Below, piece by piece: positions 62,020-64,000 of a stretch of DNA of 64,000 bases (the first letter of the stretch is position 1; each line of letters starts with the position of its first letter). Below the pieces are notes generated by a model that did no database searches, was not told the origin of the DNA, and was given only the letters and a program-made list of their open reading frames with translations. This DNA is from Paramacrobiotus metropolitanus (Eukaryota > Tardigrada > Eutardigrada > Parachela > Macrobiotidae). The stretch lies in the NCBI RefSeq assembly GCF_019649055.1, contig NW_026570509.1, forward strand, positions 1-64,000. The letters are read 5' to 3'. Position numbers and translations under genes: made by a program.

Positions 62020-63990
62020 TTACGGTTTGACCGTACCGTATACCGTATACGGTGATACCGTATACGGTTTGCGACCTCTACTCCATGGGCCATTAATTTC
62101 GAATGCTGCGGCGGTGAAATTATATTTCGATTGCATCCAGGCATGTTTTGTCAGTTTCCTTCTTTCCGCCGGTTCGGCTGCAGCCCCAACGTTAGCGAAG
62201 GAGCGCTTAATGTACGAAGCTGTATCGACGCACGTCATGTCCACTGCTAGCGGTTTTCCCCGTTCCCATGGTACTAGTGCGATCACATCCGTCCTCTTGT
62301 TATCTTTTGCGGATAGACCTTTCGGTTCGATTCTCGCGGGGAAACCGGCCGTCTTTAACCCGCGAGTGAACTCCCCACTAATACCGTCGTGGCGTGACAG
62401 TCTTCCGGCTAACCGCTTGCACCGGAGCCCGTGTCGTCCCAGGTCATCGACTAACCCCCCACAAACGCAAACATGGGGTGTAACAATTGGTGCTCCCAAG
62501 CGCAGCGCTACACTTATGCGGAAGGCGTTGTTTTCCAGCAGATTACCGGGACATGCTGCAGGCAGAGCATGAATCCATACTCCAGCCTCCGGAACAGATA
62601 CCGCCTTCAGGTTGGCGACTTCTTCCCGTGTCGTCTTTAAAGCTGTGAAAACGTGTAAATGTCAGTTGTGAAAAGGCGTGTGCAGCCGCCGGTGTATCCC
62701 AAGCTTTTTGGATGTGTCGGAGTGCCTCGGCCGGAAGTTCGTCCTTGTTAGCCAGCGCTTTCCAGGCATGCGTAGCAGCAGTTACATCCGTAGCCGTCAG
62801 CATCGGGCATAACTTGGACATCGGCGGATGCAGCGAGGAAGCCGATGCCAAATAGACAGAGGGTGCTAGCTTCTCCGTGCGTCTGATCCCCAAACCGCCA
62901 AAGCAGACGGGTAAGGAGGCCTGAAGCCACGTCGGGTGGTCCATCTGAACGTTGGTTATGGACTCTACGGCGTCGAGGAACACCTGGTCGAGTTTGTACA
63001 GTTCCTGCGGGAACATTCATGCCAGAGAGGTACGGAGGATGTGAACAATTTTCGGCACTCCCAGGCAATTCTTTAACAGGAATAATGCTTGGTGTTTCGG
63101 AATTAACTGCAAGAAGGCCGCACACAACTCCCAGCTGGCTGATTTTCTCGTCAATCATCGGAATTACTGCAGGTGGAAGGAGAGGAGATCCAAGGAGGTT
63201 AAGTTTATCTATCCACTGTCAAAATAGTTATACCTGGGAAAAGGGTCGAAAAGCCATTAGCGGCCGATATTCGCTCTGCTTCCGTGCCTCCGCAAAGGAA
63301 CAGTTCGCATTTCGCAATATTTACGGCAAGGCCGATTTTCAGGGCTTCGGTAATCAGCAGCTGAAAATTCTTTAGAACGTTCACTGGGTGGCCTCCTAAT
63401 GTGCCGTCGTCCATGTACCAGGCATTCAGGTCTGCGTCCAACATATTGACAAGCAATATGTTGGACGCAGACCTGAATGCCTGCGTCCTGAATGTCTTCT
63501 GGATGTTTCCGCTGCATGAACTCAACCACATCTGGAGTCGCTTCGGCTACTGAGTCCGATGAGGGAAGAGTTCGAACGGCCCCAGTGATGTTAAAATCGT
63601 CGAGCTGGATGCTAACGCGGCGAGGAGTTTCTTCTTCGGGGGTAGAGTGCCGAGGGTTGCCAGGAACGGTGGGTTCTTCGCCATCGAGTTTCCCGCTTTC
63701 GAACGTGGCGATACGGTCACGGATGTGCGTAGTGATTGATGTTTTCCGAGACTTTTTGTTTGTTTCCGGGAGAAAAAGGATCGCGGAAGGGGCTGACAAC
63801 AGTTTAAGTCACGAAGAGAAATCATTCGCTGATACAGCAATCCGCATTAACTTTGTCAATGAAATAGCAACGGAGGCGCGGGCTGCTTTCGGAATGCGCC
63901 GAATAACTTTCCTTCTGGCCGTGATAAAGATTGGTTTCTTTGGGCCCGTACAGGCATACACCTATCTATCTTAATTGCTTAGTGGGATTT
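62020..63990 (-). pseudogene. Non-LTR retrotransposon ORF: RT plus CCHC and restriction-like endonuclease, internally deleted
   Basis: Leftwards: the N-terminal block of the family (ITARRKVIRRIPKAARA; TPDVVEFMQRKHPED), a deletion, then RT palm DADLNAWYMDDGTLGG and NIAKCELFLCGG (63205-63450), thumb region (LDAVESITNVQMDHPTWLQA, SLPVCFGGLGIRR), a CCHC motif CVCGGLVDDLGRHGLRC and the endonuclease RTDVIALVPWERGKPLAVDMT with its conserved Asp residues (62020-62499). Fingers and first half of the palm are missing at a perfect palindrome (63419-63483). Frame breaks occur throughout. The 3' tail is an accgtatac-type repeat (62020-62075), as in many non-LTR elements. Same family as 5002-5905. Confidence 0.85.
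63419..63483. repeat. Perfect 30-bp inverted repeat at a deletion junction
   Basis: 63419-63448 and 63454-63483 are exact reverse complements with a 5-bp spacer (acaag). The arm at 63419-63448 is the genuine RT sequence just before the YMDD box; the other arm is its inverted copy, joined to the N-terminal block of the ORF. Confidence 0.95.
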
Positions 63991-64000
63991 GAGTTCAACC

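Noticed and set aside
62027-62572. 181-aa plus-strand ORF
   Set aside because: Antisense of the CCHC/endonuclease region of the non-LTR element.

Overview
The window is eukaryotic DNA, most probably from an invertebrate animal. It is almost entirely transposable elements and satellites: GT-AG (and one GC-AG) introns, a Polinton/Maverick, hAT pieces, Ty3/gypsy elements, a tyrosine-recombinase retrotransposon and non-LTR retrotransposons. I see no rRNA, tRNA or CRISPR and no certain host gene; the best host-like candidate is a small secreted Thr/Ser-rich ORF at 8587-9027. Many recognisable ORFs are broken by one-base changes in homopolymers, so part of the decay may be uncorrected long-read error. 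The species cannot be told from the sequence.

Layout, left half. 445-4600 is a decayed Ngaro/DIRS-order retrotransposon (Gag, RT-RNase H, tyrosine recombinase) with split direct repeats. 5002-5905 (-) is an RT remnant of an RT plus restriction-like-endonuclease non-LTR family that reappears at 62020-63990 (-). 5.9-10.9 kb holds several inverted-repeat (MITE-like) units around the secreted ORF. About 12-19 kb (-) is a degraded element rich in CCGAC/GTCGG words, with a 353-aa ORF, a second ORF and a broken long protein.

19235-33430 is a Polinton with 0.88-kb terminal inverted repeats, each carrying a BIR-BIR-RING (IAP-type) gene pointing inward. On + lies an intron-containing protein-primed DNA polymerase B. 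On - lies a compact cluster behind one TATA box: a protein with a single TBP-like lobe plus a basic tail, then integrase, penton, small basic virion protein, major capsid and cysteine protease. Gaps between these genes are only -1 to +4 nt. No packaging ATPase was seen.

Right half. 33.4-43.2 kb has repeat arrays, an hAT-type non-autonomous element with a perfect 8-bp target duplication, an unrecognised ORF and gypsy pol fragments on -. At 43694-61015 a 17.3-kb LTR retrotransposon (LTRs of about 307/311 bp, target duplication AAAG) is inserted into the BED-finger exon of an hAT-type gene. It is itself split by an 8.5-kb insertion at 48901-57416 (11-bp target duplication), which holds a 1.1-kb gag-only short LTR element, two GC-rich fold-back units and a 75-bp satellite. 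The LTR element has a gag start, an RNase H-integrase ORF and, next to its 3' LTR, a large ORF of an unrecognised family whose broken relative lies in the 12-19 kb element. Its coding and non-coding parts share a strand-biased GCCG word at high density.
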